NCBI GenBank assembly: GCA_012845835.1
Contig: JABAKD010000022.1
Coordinates: forward strand, 2,847,944 to 2,911,943
Length of the DNA stretch: 64,000 nucleotides
Direction of reading: 5' to 3'
Source of the DNA: Undaria pinnatifida
Lineage: Eukaryota; Sar; Phaeophyceae; Laminariales; Alariaceae
Every line of letters starts with the position of its first letter. Within the stretch, counting starts at the first letter, position 1. Below, in pieces: positions 19,372 to 31,790 of the stretch. Below the pieces are notes generated by a model. It saw only the letters and a list, made by a program, of their open reading frames with translations. It had not been told where the DNA came from and made no database searches. The translations under genes were made by a program, and so were the position numbers.

Positions 19372-21005
19372 AGGGGCAATCCGACTTGACCGCGGATCCC
19401 AATGAAATAATAGTGCATTCTAGACTAATTTTATACCCTGCTGGTACAAAATTATTCTAAATACGCCAGCTAGCTGTTATAACGGCTTCCGAATTTCTTT
19501 ACTGCCCATTATTTCTCTGTGAAGCTGGGCCAGCTATATTAATAATAATGGCGACTGGACCACGTTGTAGGGGAAAAAAACTACTTGGAATTACTACAGG
19601 GGCTTTTGGGCAGTGCTACTAAAGTGTATGTTGAATAGATAGATGTAATGCCCTGCACTTACTTGGTATTCGGCGAAGGGAAACACACTCAGTGGCATCC
19701 TGCGCTGCAGTCATCATGGGGATTGCGGAGATGTGCCGCTTCTACACACACACGCAGTACTAATACTAATGAATGTTTATAAAACCGCTGTTCGCACGAG
19801 AGGCGGAGGCCGTGCTTTTTTTTTTGAGATTGTCGACGCTCACTCACGTAACTTAATAGTCTGGTCTAATACTTTACATAATATAGTCTACATTATTATT
19901 ATTATTACACCATAATCATGATATTATTAGTCTAGACTACACATACATACTATACATGCATTTATTTATTTCACATGCTAGAAAAATATAAGTAGGCTGC
20001 TGTAAGAAGATAGCTGGACCCTATAAAAATCATCGTATACCACCGCTCGCTGCAGTGTGCCGTCGTGCCCTCATCACAACTGCACAAACAACAAAAAAAA
20101 ACAGTACCTAGGTCCTGGTAGTAATTAATTAATATCTACAAGTATTAGACTAGACTATATTGTTGGCAGTCGGTGTGTGTGGCAGCTGGACAACAGATAA
20201 TAAGTAGATTGATGTGTGTCGGGCGTTCATCATACTCACCGGTACAACAAACATCTTCTACCCTTTGCGTGCCGCAGACAGAGAGAGTAATACCGAGACA
20301 CCCACCACCGCGCCCAGTATGGGACGGCGGACCAGTCATTCATTATTGTTGGCTCTCGGCACACTAAGTATAGTCTAGACTACAGCAGCATCATCATCAT
20401 CATCATCATCAGCAGCAGTATAATAATAGTAGTAGTAGTAGTAGTACTCGTCTCCAACGAACCATGCATTGTTTCTAGGTGGGTGTCAGAACCTCAACGC
20501 TGAAGTTACGGAAGGTCATTCGGTTTACATCATCAGAACATCAGCATCATCTACCACACGCTATACCACCGGGGTACTACTAATAATATCATTAGACTAG
20601 ACTATTATCTTATCATCATCTGTTGTTATTATTGGGTCTGAAATAAGCAGGCAAAACCTCCTCCTCCTGGTCAGTACAGGCAGTAGTATTATGAATATAT
20701 AGTAAAAAAACAACCATCGTTTCGTCGTTTCCATGTCGTACATATATATTATGTGGGGGGTGTCAAAACCTCACATACATGCTGAATTATGATAATAACG
20801 TGAGAAGATGATGTTGCGAAATTGATACTGGTACCATAAGGCACAGCTGAGCAGTAGCAGCAGCAGTAGGTACTTTGCAAATTTTCACGCATTCACAAAT
20901 GTATAGCACACAGCAGTACTCAGCTGTTCTATTTATTCGTACGCGGCCTACTGCATGTGAAACCAGGTACTTACTACGTACGAGGTACCTGGGGTATTTT
21001 TCCTA
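19372..21005. other. AT-rich intergenic stretch with simple repeats
   Basis: Contains ATTATTATTATTATTAC, CATCATCATCATCATCATC followed by AGCAGCAG, TAGTAGTAGTAGTAGTAG and repeated TAGTCTAGACTAC palindromes (about 19930, 20370; relatives near 20150, 20590, 24110). No exon is supported. Confidence 0.55.
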
Positions 21006-21007
21006 TA

Positions 21008-21085
21008 AAAAATTGAAGAACGTCAGCTGTGAGTACGACCGATTGAATGGTTGAAACTCAACTGCAAGCTGCGTGGTACATTCAT
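21008..21085 (+). mobile_element. CAGCTGTGAG-family terminal repeat fragment
   Basis: ACGTCAGCTGTGAGTACGAC, then GAAACTCAACTGCAAGCTGC and GTGGTAC, is a diverged copy of the family end seen at 54505 and 57605. Confidence 0.6.
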
Positions 21086-21359
21086 TGGATGTTTGTTGAT
21101 GGATATCATCATGTTATTATTATGCTGTATGTTGATTATCAGTTATCTTCCTTCTTTGCGTGAAGCTTTGTTCGTGGATTTCCCGATTTTTCTTTTCGAT
21201 TTTTCGATACGATTTCTGACGTTGTTTTTGCCGAACTTCGACGACGCGACGACACGTACGTTTTGTCGTCACTGGATTGCCGCCATTGCGATTAACTGTT
21301 TACGAGAGAGTGTGCTTGAGGTAGACTCCTTGACAACTGGTATGCGCCTTGCTCCCCTA

Positions 21360-21690
21360 GAAACACCTATGCTTGCGGGGTCGCACAGCTTACGGTCGTG
21401 CAGCATCAGCAGCACCAGCACCACAGCAGCAACGGTGGTAGTAGCAGCGAGCAGCAGCAGCAAATATCACGATATCACGCATCTACGAATCAGATTCTGC
21501 CGTCTGCGTCCAACAGACTGAAACGGTTGCAAACTCGCCGCAAACGGCAAGTGCACACCAGAGCCAGACTCAAACTGTTTAGTTCATGCGCCATGCGTGA
21601 TTCGCGACCACGGGGCGGAATCATCACTGGACAAGGGGGCATCCCGAGCCACAAGCACGAACACGCCCCCCACGAGGGGTGCAGTCGTTG
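21360..21690 (+). CDS. Possible Gln/His/Ser-rich exon
   Basis: One frame reads QHQQHQHHSSNGGSSSEQQQ, then LPSASNRLKRLQTRRKRQ, to a TGA at about 21690. Composition resembles a transcription-factor activation region followed by a basic stretch. A CAG sits directly before CATCAGCAGCACC at about 21404. The alternative frames are also open, and CAG repeats alone can cause this, so it is only a candidate. Confidence 0.22.
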
Positions 21691-21699
21691 AGGTGACGA

Positions 21700-23160
21700 A
21701 GCATCGTAAGATAAACCTAACCAGAACCAAAATCCAACAATTCTCTTTGAAACTCCCGAATCCCGATCCCCGGATCAATACGCCTCTTCGATTTTCGCGG
21801 GATCACAACACACACCTCCTCGAGGATAGCAATCTCAGCGCAGCTGTTGCCAAGCCTCACGACGACTCAGAGCCACCGCACGCGGCATCTAATCCGGTAA
21901 TCCAGTGGAAGCAGGCGCGACCGAAGTCCACGGACTGCGGGCGACCTCTCACACTATAATCATCTACCGCGGTTGGTTACTATTTTTCAACGACGTTCCG
22001 TGAGGGCCGCGGTTAACTCCTGTAAAGAGCCTTCTTGGCGTGTGTAAGTGAGGGAAGAGCATGGCAGACAGCCCGCCCGTCACGAGGAAGAGGTGAGCTT
22101 GGGAAGAGGCCGTACGTTGCTTTGAGTGTCTATCGAATATCTGGGCCGGCCACTTTCCCCTTCGGACCGGACGTACCGCACAATAGGTTGGGTCTCGTGC
22201 GGAGCAGTGTGCGAAGCAATCGCGGATGGTCTCATATTGCGAGCATAAAATTACGGTTATGAAAGCTAGCAGGTGCTCCGGGCGGGGCGGCCGTTTCCCT
22301 CTCTCATGATCGGGGCGGTACATACCCGCATCAAGCACGGCTCCCTGCGCTGTCGGGGGCTCTCCCGCCAACGGAGGTTCTTGCCGCACCGATCCTTGCA
22401 CTTTTCCCCCCGGAATGATGCCTCACCCCCCAAATGCGATGGCGGCGGCTGCAGTATCAACAGCACAAACAGCAGCAGCGCTAGATCAGCACGGCAGTAT
22501 GTAGCACATGATGATCGCGAAAGCACGGCCAGGCCAGCCCTGCGAGCTCATAGCTCCACACCGCAGCACCACCACATTGCACGTGACCTCCCCACACCAA
22601 ACAGTGCCGCATCCCACGGCGGCCTACAGCAGCAGTCATTCCCTGTAGCTTACCCCTCTCGTAAGCCCTCTGTTCGCCCGGGGCCTGCTGGCCCTGGATA
22701 GAGGCGCCAGTGTGTTGCGGTGTAAACCGAACCGTTTGCGGGCGGACACGATGTTGCGTGCCGACATAGAATCCACGAACTCGGTGGGCAGAGAGGGAGT
22801 ACGGGCACGGGGATGGATCGAGCGGAAAGACCTGCCGCAGCAGTAGGAGCATTAGCGCTGGCACGCCCGGGGTCTACTGGGCAGGCAGGCCCGGGCAGGA
22901 CTTGGTGGGAGGTACGGCCGACGGCCGCGCGTAGTGGGGTGCGGACGCGAGGCCTGTAGCTTCCTTTCTCCACTCGTGATTCGCCACAGGCACAGATTTA
23001 ATGTGAATACAACACGCATACACAACACACAGATGTCTTCTGTGTGCTCTGTGCGGTGTACTGCTGTATCATGGCTGGAAACGAATTACTTCTGTAATTA
23101 ACAGCTATTAATACCTGGTAGTAATTAACATGATAGTAGTCGTGGTACTGCTGTAGACAA
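21700..23160. other. GC-richer intergenic stretch, no gene resolved
   Basis: Higher GC than both flanks, with CAG-rich patches at 22455-22500 and 22625-22640. Open frames of 70-145 codons occur on both strands but do not chain into a protein I recognise. It could hold an exon or promoter; unsupported. Confidence 0.4.
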
Positions 23161-23279
23161 TCAGGTATGTTATGGCAGGTCCAAGGTGTAGACTACAGCA
23201 GTGCTCTGAGGTACTCGTGTCGTGCTGGTGTGCTGCTGCCGTGTTTTGCCTACAGACGTGATGCGACTTTCTTTACTGG

Positions 23280-23650
23280 TATGTTGAGTACTCTGGTACC
23301 ACCATGGCAGCACCATGGACTGCTGTTTTTTTTTCATATTAATATCCCAGCAGCCTGTATATTTCCGCCCAGAGCGGGATATCATGAAGTTTATCAGGGT
23401 ATGTTGACGGGACGGTATTGGCGGTAATGGCGGGACTGGACGGGGTGGAACAATGACAAGTAGAGGCGCGACTCTTTACTGGTGCACCCCAGGTACTCTG
23501 GTACCACCATGGACTGCTATTTTGTATTCATATTAATATCCCAGCAGTCTTTGTGTTTCCGCTCAGAGTGGGATATCAACTTTATCAGGGTATGTTGACG
23601 GGACAGTATTGGCGGTAATGGCGGGACTGGACGGGGCGGGACAGTGCAAC
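23280..23650. repeat. Direct duplication of about 160 bp
   Basis: ACTCTGGTACCACCATGG..CATATTAATATCCCAGCAG..GAGCGGGATATCA..TTATCAGGGTATGTTGACGG..TGGCGGTAATGGCGGGACTG at 23290-23450 is repeated at 23492-23645 with small changes. Confidence 0.85.
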
Positions 23651-23654
23651 CGAC

Positions 23655-23905
23655 GTCAAAAATTGTCCTGTCCTCCCGTCCCGTCCCGTCTCGCCGCCGA
23701 ACTCATGTACCGTTGAAGGATACCGTCCCGTTCCGCCGCCGTCAAAATTTTGACCCGTCGTACCGTCCCGTCGTCAAAATTTTATTAACCGTCCAGTTCC
23801 GTCGTGAAATATTTTGCATTTACCGTCCCGTCCCGCCTTTCCGTCCCGTCCCATCGTGAAAAGATATTATCTACCGTACCGCCCCGCCGTCAAAAAATTT
23901 ATGTT
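23655..23905. repeat. CCGTCCCGTCGTCAAAATTTT repeats
   Basis: CCCGTCCCGTCCCGTC, GCCGCCGTCAAAATTTTGAC and TACCGTCCCGTCG alternate in a degenerate array. The architecture (short GC pentamer plus AAAATTT spacer) parallels the GGGTC family but uses CCCGT. Confidence 0.7.
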
Positions 23906-24534
23906 TCCGGCCCAAAGAGGAATTGCTCTGACACTACCGGTAGCTCGAACCGCTTGGGCTGGTCGTCAACAACGGGAAAGGGTTGTACAGGCTGCTGTTG
24001 CCTTCTGTATTTCGAAAGTGGCATTGTCCAGCAGTAGTTTGGCGGCACCACAGCTGTAACCTTCTCTTCCGTCTTGTGCTGCTGTCGACAATTATTTAGC
24101 TCCATCTCTAGACTACATGTATCTCTAGACTAGCTGGTATTGCTTAGAATACCTGGTATCGCTGTAGAAAACTTGACCACCCGCACTGACTCCATCCATG
24201 TCCATCTTTCAACATTCCATTCCCTTCCCTCTGCCCCCTCCTCCCTCCCCCCCTCCCCGCTCCTCCCTTCCCTGCCGCCTTCGAACCTTTGAATGCATCG
24301 TCAGAGGTAGACACAACGAAGCAGACCGGGCCGTCACGAGGGACCGCAGGTGCGTCACATATGTATAAATTGTTTTCCGTTGGCTGATTGGCGGGCCTGG
24401 GCACTCACACTTTCTTGACCAGTCACAACCTGTGGCCTGCGTCTCCGGTTTATACCCGTGCCCATGCTTCAGGCTCTTGTGGATCTTCAGTTATCCCTGT
24501 TATTTTAAGACGTGGCAGTCTGAAGCCTCGTGCA

Positions 24535-26115
24535 TATTATCCACCAGTATTCAACACCATCCACCACCATCCACGAGCATGCGCCGGCACCGTAATATTC
24601 ACCAACACACATCATCGTCCACCAACATCCATCTACTGTACCAACAGCCATCAACGTCCACCAACAACAATCAAAAACACCTATCAATGTAGCGATTCGA
24701 TGCGAGTCGACGAAGGAAGAAAGGGCTAGAGTTTTCTCGCGATAAAAAGCGAAGGCGCGTACCGTAGTGGGGAGGGGGAAGAAGAACCTGGTTAGTGGCC
24801 CTACTGGATCTGAGTTACGTCCAGGGAGTAAGAAGGAGAAAGAAAAGTGCCGAAATAACACAAGATATGAGCAACACGAAAAAAGCAAGAAAAAGTTCAC
24901 TATTAACAGCATCGACCGACACGTGCTGCGGTTGAGGTGGGCCATTTTTTTTTCTTTTTTTCTTGTTCTGGGGCTACCTCTTAAGGCAAAATCTGATGAA
25001 GAAAAACTTTTGACCGGATGAACAAACCCCATGCGCTAGTGTTACAACACACCAGTATCGCGAAGCAAGTCCGAAATTCGGGCGATTTTGGGTTAAAGGG
25101 CCCTGTCGTTCAGAAAACGTTTTTCGCCGAAAAGGGCTACTTCTATCGTAACATCCGTCAACAACACCCAACAGCATCCGCTAACATCGACTGACGTTCG
25201 CCAGCACCAACCAACATCTGTCAATAACGCCCACCAATATCGACCGACACCATCCGCGAATATCCACCGGCTTTCGCCAGCAGCATCCAACAACAGCCAC
25301 CACGACATCCGACACTAAGATCCAAGATTCGCCAACAAGATCTACCCATCCATATTCGACCACATCCACCAACATCCGCCAACCAACCCCCCGAATGTCC
25401 AATCAACAACACCCAACATCAACATCCACCAACAACATCCCACACCAACACGCGCCAACAATAACCAATATCCACCAACATCCACCAACATGCACCAACA
25501 TGCACCAACATCCGCTGGTATCCCCCAACATTCACCAATAAAATCCGCCAGTACTCACCGACAACCACAACAGTACGTACGTACTGTAGAGTCCACCAGT
25601 ATCCGCCAACATCCACGACCGGTAATATCCAACACCCGCCAAACATCATCCAAGATGCCATCCGCCTATTCTCGAGATCCACTAGGTTGTATCCACCAGC
25701 ATCCACTAATATCCAACACCCTCCAAAAACTTCATCCAAGATAACATCCATCAATAATCACCGAGATCCACCAGCTCGTATCAACACCCACCAACACCCA
25801 GCACCCACCACCAACACCCGCCAAGATAAAATGCGCCGATGCTCATCAACATCCACTGGCTAGTATCCGCCAGCTCCATCAACATCCAACACCCACCACC
25901 AACATCCACCAAGATAACATCCGCCAATACTCACCAACATCCACTTTTTATAGCTAGTACCCACCGACACCAACATCCTCTAATATCCAACATCCACCAC
26001 CAACACCGACCCATAACTCCCGCCAATACTCTCCAATATCCACCAACATCTACTGCTTGCTACCACTATCCAACGTCCGCTACCAACATCGACCATATCT
26101 TCCACCAACGACTCG
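24535..26115. repeat. CCAACATCCAC degenerate minisatellite
   Basis: ACCAACATCCACCAACATCC, CACCAACACCCGCC and similar 11- to 15-mers cover 24535-24705 and 25150-26115, interrupted by a reverse copy of the GTCGACTCGCGTCG family. It gives spurious Thr/His/Pro frames on plus and Trp/Val/Asp/Gly frames on minus. Confidence 0.85.
24690..24975 (-). mobile_element. GTCGACTCGCGTCGAATTG family, reverse copy
   Basis: GATTCGATGCGAGTCGACGA, TTTTCTCGCGATAAAAAGCG, GCGCGTACCGTAGTGGGGAG and GGATCTGAGTTACGTCCAG are reverse complements of the ordered motifs at 34845-35040. It sits inside the CCAACATCCAC minisatellite. Confidence 0.8.
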
Positions 26116-26164
26116 AGCTACGATAATAGCGGTAGCACTTCTTAACTCAAGCGTTTTCTGAATC

Positions 26165-26265
26165 ACGTCCCTAACCCTTTTAGAGCCTCAAAACCCCTCC
26201 CTATACTAATTTCAAGTATTTTAAAAAGGGTTTCCAATCGTAAAGGCGTTAACCCAAAATCGTCG
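26165..26265 (+). mobile_element. TTAA-ended miniature element
   Basis: CTAACCCTTTTAGAGCCTC, CCCTCCCTATACTAATTTC, GGGTTTCCAATCGTAAAGGC and GTTAACCC: family order retained, part of the middle lost. Confidence 0.75.
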
Positions 26266-26639
26266 GAATTTTCATCTTTTTCTTTGCAACACGTTTCGTT
26301 GTATACCTGTATGCTACGGATATTTTTTTCTTTTATCGGAAAGCACATTTTGATTTTCTCCAACTACAAATCCGACGTTATAAGTAAGCTCGATGTGGAT
26401 AATGCTTAAAAAAATGCGCGATACCGGAGATCTGGAGGGGATGAAAAAATAGCGTCCCCGGGTCTCAACCAATGGATTATTCAACCCTTCGTGTGTACGT
26501 GCATGGGCATACGATTATCAATGAGTCTTGGGTTTGTGATAGCAGTACCGTGTGGCCTCAGTTCCGTATCGAGCTCATGTTTTATTGTTTTCATATCGAG
26601 CATACATTTTTTGCCGGAATGGTTTTGAGTGCGGTACGG

Positions 26640-27035
26640 ACCTTCTCAAGACCAACGCTACGGTACGGGGGGGGGGTGTACTCAGTTTGTGCATGGTCGT
26701 AGTCGTATGACCATGGACCCTCGCATCCCTGCTATGCCAGAACGGAGCACGTCGACTTTTCACCAACCAGGCAAACATTGCTTGCTCCAAGCGCGAAGCG
26801 CCGTGAGGTGTTCGGCGAGTCGCATGAGGGGTGAACTGCATCCTTCCAAGAACCGCTCGTAAGACGGACTTCGGCACCTTGTGCCTACTTTTTTGTTTAT
26901 GGATGACAAGCGCCAATGAGTTACTTTGTTTTCTGGTGTGGCCACTCCAGAAACAGCAACGGGTAGTACTATGTAACTGCCTCGTGGGTGCCTTACCATA
27001 TTCACACTATTAAAATATTAATACGTGATGCGATA
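26640..27035 (+). repeat. CGCTTCGCGC..CAAGCAAT family, longest copy
   Basis: GTACTCAGTTTGTGCATGG, ACCATGGACCCTCGCATCC, GCTTGCTCCAAGCGCGAAGC and GGCGAGTCGCATGAGGGGTG, then TTTTCTGGTGTGGCCACTCC and TAACTGCCTCGTGGGTGCC. Its left ~280 bases are the reverse complement of 41620-41905, while its right end matches 41040-41100 in direct orientation. Confidence 0.85.
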
Positions 27036-27304
27036 ACGTGGGGGGGGGGGGGGTACACCACTTTTCATTACCGGGTTGAGCCACTCACACGAGTGACACT
27101 GCTGTACCTGATAGACCAAAACACTTGCGTTTTTTTTTGTGATGCCATGTAGCCTATCATTCCTTTCCGGAATCATATCGCGAATTTTAACCACACGAAA
27201 TTTCTAATACCGCAAAGGGACAGGGGGGGTTACTAGCTTGACTAAAATCGAGCTACTGCAAACAATGGCCCCAAGCGTGACCCCTCGGCCTTAGCTTGAG
27301 TCTG

Positions 27305-27400
27305 AAGATGACCCCTTTAGAGCCCCAAAACTTCTCCTAATACTAATTCCAAGTGAAATTGTCCCCAAAAATGGTTTTCCAGTGGCAAAGGCGTTAAGAG
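27305..27400 (+). mobile_element. TTAA-ended miniature element
   Basis: CCCCTTTAGAGCCCCAAAAC, TAATACTAATTCCAAGTG and AAATTGTCCCC, then AAAGGCGTTAA: a near-complete 95-bp member. Confidence 0.8.
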
Positions 27401-27844
27401 ACCCAGAAAAACAACGGTGTACCTTTACCGTAGAATGCGTCCGACGTACACCTCAAACCAGGACCGCCCCTAACTGCACCCTATGCTACATGCCAACTGT
27501 CCCATCCCCGCGCCCCTTCTACCCCGGCCTCCTTCAATCGAACGTGTACAGTGCGATACTAACATTTACTAAAGTTAGGATTAACGTCTTGCACGAACAC
27601 ATAAAAGCCCCATATTTTCGTGCTGAGTTAGTGGGCGACATGCCCTGCTTCAAGTAAAGAGCTTTGGCCCTGGCCGAAAAAAATCGAGTTTCTTGGGTAA
27701 TTGGAAACCCAGGTTTTAATGCTGAAAATTGTGTGCGACACGCCCTGCCTCTCATGAGGGTAAGAATGCAACTAGTCGAATATGTGAGCTTCTTGTCTCC
27801 TGCAGAACTACACACGCATTGTTGGGGATGTTTTGTATGTCGCG

Positions 27845-28015
27845 TCACTTTTCGCGGATCGGGTCGGGTCAGGGTGCAACTGTCCGACCCGTGAGCCTGG
27901 AAAGCTCCTGACCAGACCCGACAAGACCTGTGGGATTTCGGATACCTCCTGCCCCGGCCCGACAAGACCCGGGAGATTTTCAACACCACCCGACACGTGA
28001 AAGCCGGAGAATAAA
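27845..28015 (-). repeat. GGGTC-rich dispersed repeat, copy 3
   Basis: CGCGGATCGGGTCGGGTCAG, GCTCCTGACCAGACCCGAC, CTGTGGGATTTCGGATACC and GATTTTCAACACCACCCG are the family motifs, mostly in reverse orientation. Confidence 0.75.
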
Positions 28016-28136
28016 AACATTTCTGAAGGGATAACCCTTCTAGCACCGCACTCCCGACCTGGGTACAAAACACTTAGCGTTAGAGTAGGTAAAATGTGGG
28101 AGTTGGAAATGGGTTAATTAAGTGGTGTCGCATACT

Positions 28137-28352
28137 ATGCCTGGTGTATCTTTGCGCAAACGCAGACATGGAGGGGGGGACTGGAGGGAGTCAAACCGCC
28201 ATACGCGCGTGGAGGAGCCGGAGAAAGTCGTGGTCGACAAGCGCAAGAAGTTGGTTCGGGCCATCCCAACGACCATTCCGGGAGTGTCGGCGGTAGCGCG
28301 GGGGGACGCGAGGAGCGACATCCGCAAGATAGAGGCGTGTACGGACATGCAG
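28137..28352 (+). CDS. Low-complexity protein gene, first exon found
   Basis: ATG at 28137 starts MPGVSLRKRRHGGGDW; the frame continues VEEPEKVVVDKRKKLVRAIP to ATDMQ-like CAG|GTGCGC (residues ..EACTDMQ). A competing acceptor TTGCGCAAACGCAG at 28165 would make this an internal phase-2 exon. Confidence 0.6.
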
Positions 28353-31300
28353 GTGCGCGCATGAGGACGATAACTATTTTTTATAAAGTGATTTCAATTG
28401 CGTGAGCTGTGAGCTCTACCGGTCGGGTGACCCGATAGTCGGCTTTGCATGTAGTTGTAGGCACGAGCCTGTGGGAGAATACCACAGGTCAGACACTATT
28501 GTACCGGTTTTAGTATGGATTGGGCCTTTGTTGTGATGGGGGTGGTTGGGGTGATGGGGGTGGAGGTTGTGGTGGTGGGGGTGGTGGAGGGGGTTGGGGT
28601 GCTGGTGCTGGAGGGGATGAGTGGGTTTAATGGTGCTAGGGGGAGAAGGGGCGGGGGGGGGTGGTTGGGGTTGAGGTGCTGAGGTGCTGGTGGTCGACAT
28701 GGTGGCGGCGGTGATGCTGGTGGTGGTGGTGGTTATGCCATCGGCCCGTTTCTTGCTCCTCGCACGGAGAGTGTTCGTTCACGCACGACGCGTGTTCCGT
28801 TGCCCTCGGGGTTACCAATCATTTCCCCGTTGGGTGGGTCTCTGCTTCTGCATTGAGAGTGCGATACCAGTATTGTTGAGAGCAAGTCGTTCCTCGATTG
28901 GGAGGAGGGCGTTCTTGAGATGAAGCCGTGCTTCTGTTGGTGCGAGAGAAACACGTTCTCTGTTGTAAACCCTATCCCTCCCCCGCCCGCCCCAACCTTG
29001 CGCCACTGCCCACCGCTACCCATTGTATAAGGTGCTGGAATTCGAGGATCTTGCCCCTGGCGCCGTGCAGGCCACTCCTCACCCCCCAATGCCCAAGGCC
29101 AACCAGCTCGAGCCGAAGAGGGCCAGGCTGGTTCGGTGGAAAAAGGACCCGGACGAGATAGAGAAGGACATGGCTAAGCAGCGTGAGGCGTTGAAGAGGG
29201 CGGAGAGAGAAGACCTGCAGGTATGATGTTTACTCGTACGAGTGGTATTTGCCCTTTTGGGACCTACCTATGGTGACTTAAGAAACGAAAAGTGCGGTTC
29301 CATCCGCCGTTTAGGAAGAATGGGCAACAATACGGTACAGTATAGATCCGTCTATAGTGCCGGTTGAGTAGTGCCGGTTGCCCGCTATAGTGCCTGTGAA
29401 ATTGCTTGGCATATGGGGAACAATGAATAGTGGCAGTATGCGGAGTAGTGCCGGTTGCCGCTTTAGTGCCCGTATTTCCGACTATAACTATTAATACCAC
29501 ATACATACCGGCACTATAAAGGAACCACTACTGTATCGTCATGCTGCAGGCGTGTACCCGTGCGAGTAGTACGATTAATAACCCGGATGTGGCGGCCTAA
29601 AAATGCGAATTGTGGGGTCTTCTCAACCATCGCCTGGGAAGAAAGGGCAACAGTGCAGCGTAATCGTGATGCGTGCGTGCTGTACATCTACGTTGCACGC
29701 CGAATACATCGTCTATGTAGCCCAGTAGTAGCCCGATTTTTCTTCCTGTCCGTCCGTCAGCCGGTCAGTTTTTCCGTCGGTCTGCACGTCCATCCATCCA
29801 TCTACTCGTCGATCAATTGGTCCGCTTTTCCGTCCGTACATATGACTGTCTTTACGCCGGTCCGCCTTCCCGTTCATCCGTTGGTCCGTCTTTCCATCCA
29901 TCCTTTGGCCAGTCTGTTTGCCTTCCAGCCCATCCGTTGGCCCGTATGTCCGTCCAACCGTCGATCTATGTTTCCGTTCGTTCGTCCACCCGTTGGCCTG
30001 CCTTTCCGTGGGTCCATTCATCTGTCCGTCCACTATCCCGTATGTCCGCATTTCGTCGGTCCGTATATGTTCCCGTCCATCATCCCCGTCGTAACGTTTT
30101 ATTCCTCTTTAACCCCCCACCCCCGCGACCATCTCAATAAATCAGCTGGAAGCGGAGCGGGATGCTTGGGAACGGTGGTACTTTACCCTTAGGGCGCACC
30201 TAACCGCGGGGCATCGGCCTACCGCATCTTGGTCACCCTCTACTGCCGCCGCTGCTGCCGCTGCCGCCGTCACCGCCGCCGCCGCCGCCGCCGCCGCGGC
30301 TGATGCTGATGCCGCCGCGGCCGCCGCGCTAAGCGCGAACGCGGCGAGCGAGTCGCCCGTTTCCGCTATCACCGCAGGCGAGTCAGACTCGTCGGACGAG
30401 GAGGAAGCGCCGGCGCCCGTGCCCGCACCGGCGGCGGTGGTGGCGGTGACTGGGAGGGGGAAGCGGAAAGGACAGAGTGGGAGCAGCAGAAGCAGCAATA
30501 TCAGCAGCAACATCAGCAGTAGCGGCAGCAGTACGAGCAGCAGCAGCGGCGTTGTTGGTGGTGGTGTTGGTGGTGATGGAGTTGGTGGTGGTGGCGGGGG
30601 GAAGGCGGACGCGGTAGACCGGCGCGTTTGGAGGGGTGGGGGGGAGGAGGAGGAGGAGGAGGAGCGCGTGAGGGTGTTGCAGGCGCTGGTGATGAAGCGG
30701 GCTGGCCTTGAGGGGGAGTTTGACATGGACAAGGTCAGCCTATTAATGGCTTTGCTTTGTTTGAAGTATACTACCTTAGCCCCTGAGCTAGCAGTCAGCC
30801 ATAACCACAGAGGTACTGCATCTGTACCAGTTTGGATTCTCCCTAACCACTGAGCTAGCAGTCAACTGCCGACTGCTAGCTCAGTGGTTATAGCCTACTG
30901 GTATATCTCAAAGAAGGACGTTCTGGAATCCGTCCGGCTGACCACATCCGCCAAACTACAGTAGGCGTTCCCCAAAAACGCGATCTGAGCAAGGCGGTAT
31001 CCCGATAAAATGCGGTCGAAATCGCGTGACTGGAGATTGCACTCATAACCTGAAATGATTGAGGCGGCTTCCCCCAACCCCAACTAGGCGGTTGTATTCA
31101 TCTGGCTCACCACGGCTTTAGTGAGGGAGCTGTGCTGATAGTACTGATATGGTAGCAGTCAGCGCTGACTGCAGGGCTCAGTGGTCATGGTGTATATCTA
31201 GCATGTTGTATACCCTTTGCAGTTGCACTCCTTCGTTGGGAAGAAATTGCTTGGATTTTTTTAATAGTGGGGGGCATCGTTTGCTCGGGCCACAAGGGTG

Positions 31301-31746
31301 CGCTGTGAAATTACCGCAAATTAGCGACAATATTGTCACCGGTAACACAAGATAATCGCACGTCTATTTCTGTTTCTGCGCTTATCGCAAAACAAAAAAC
31401 GCTGATCCTCTGATGCGTTTTTTTTCCCACCATGGGGATGGCGCAATTTGATAGGTTTCCCAATGTGAATCTAGGCGTTTAAGTTCAGGGGATCCTACGC
31501 TACATTGTGTTACCGCAAGAAAAGCGTTACGTTTGTGTCACCGTTACCAGTAAGGTGCATCCCTGAGTAGAAACAAACTTGGCCCTTGCCCCTTTCCTTC
31601 ACCTTCCCTCCCTTTTCGCGTTTGACGTTTGGTGGTCTCGGATAACCAGATCGTTCAAGTGCTGGCTGGTTGTAGCCGCGATGCCATGTCCGCGAGGCGC
31701 GACCACGCCGCCATCCTCGCTAAGCAGCAACAGCAGCAAAAGCAGA

Positions 31747-31790
<44 letters not shown>

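Noticed and set aside
29560-30192. 210-codon plus-strand frame
   Set aside because: Generated by the CCGTCC/GGTCCGTC tetranucleotide repeat; its 3' end merely overlaps real exon 30146-30733 in another frame.
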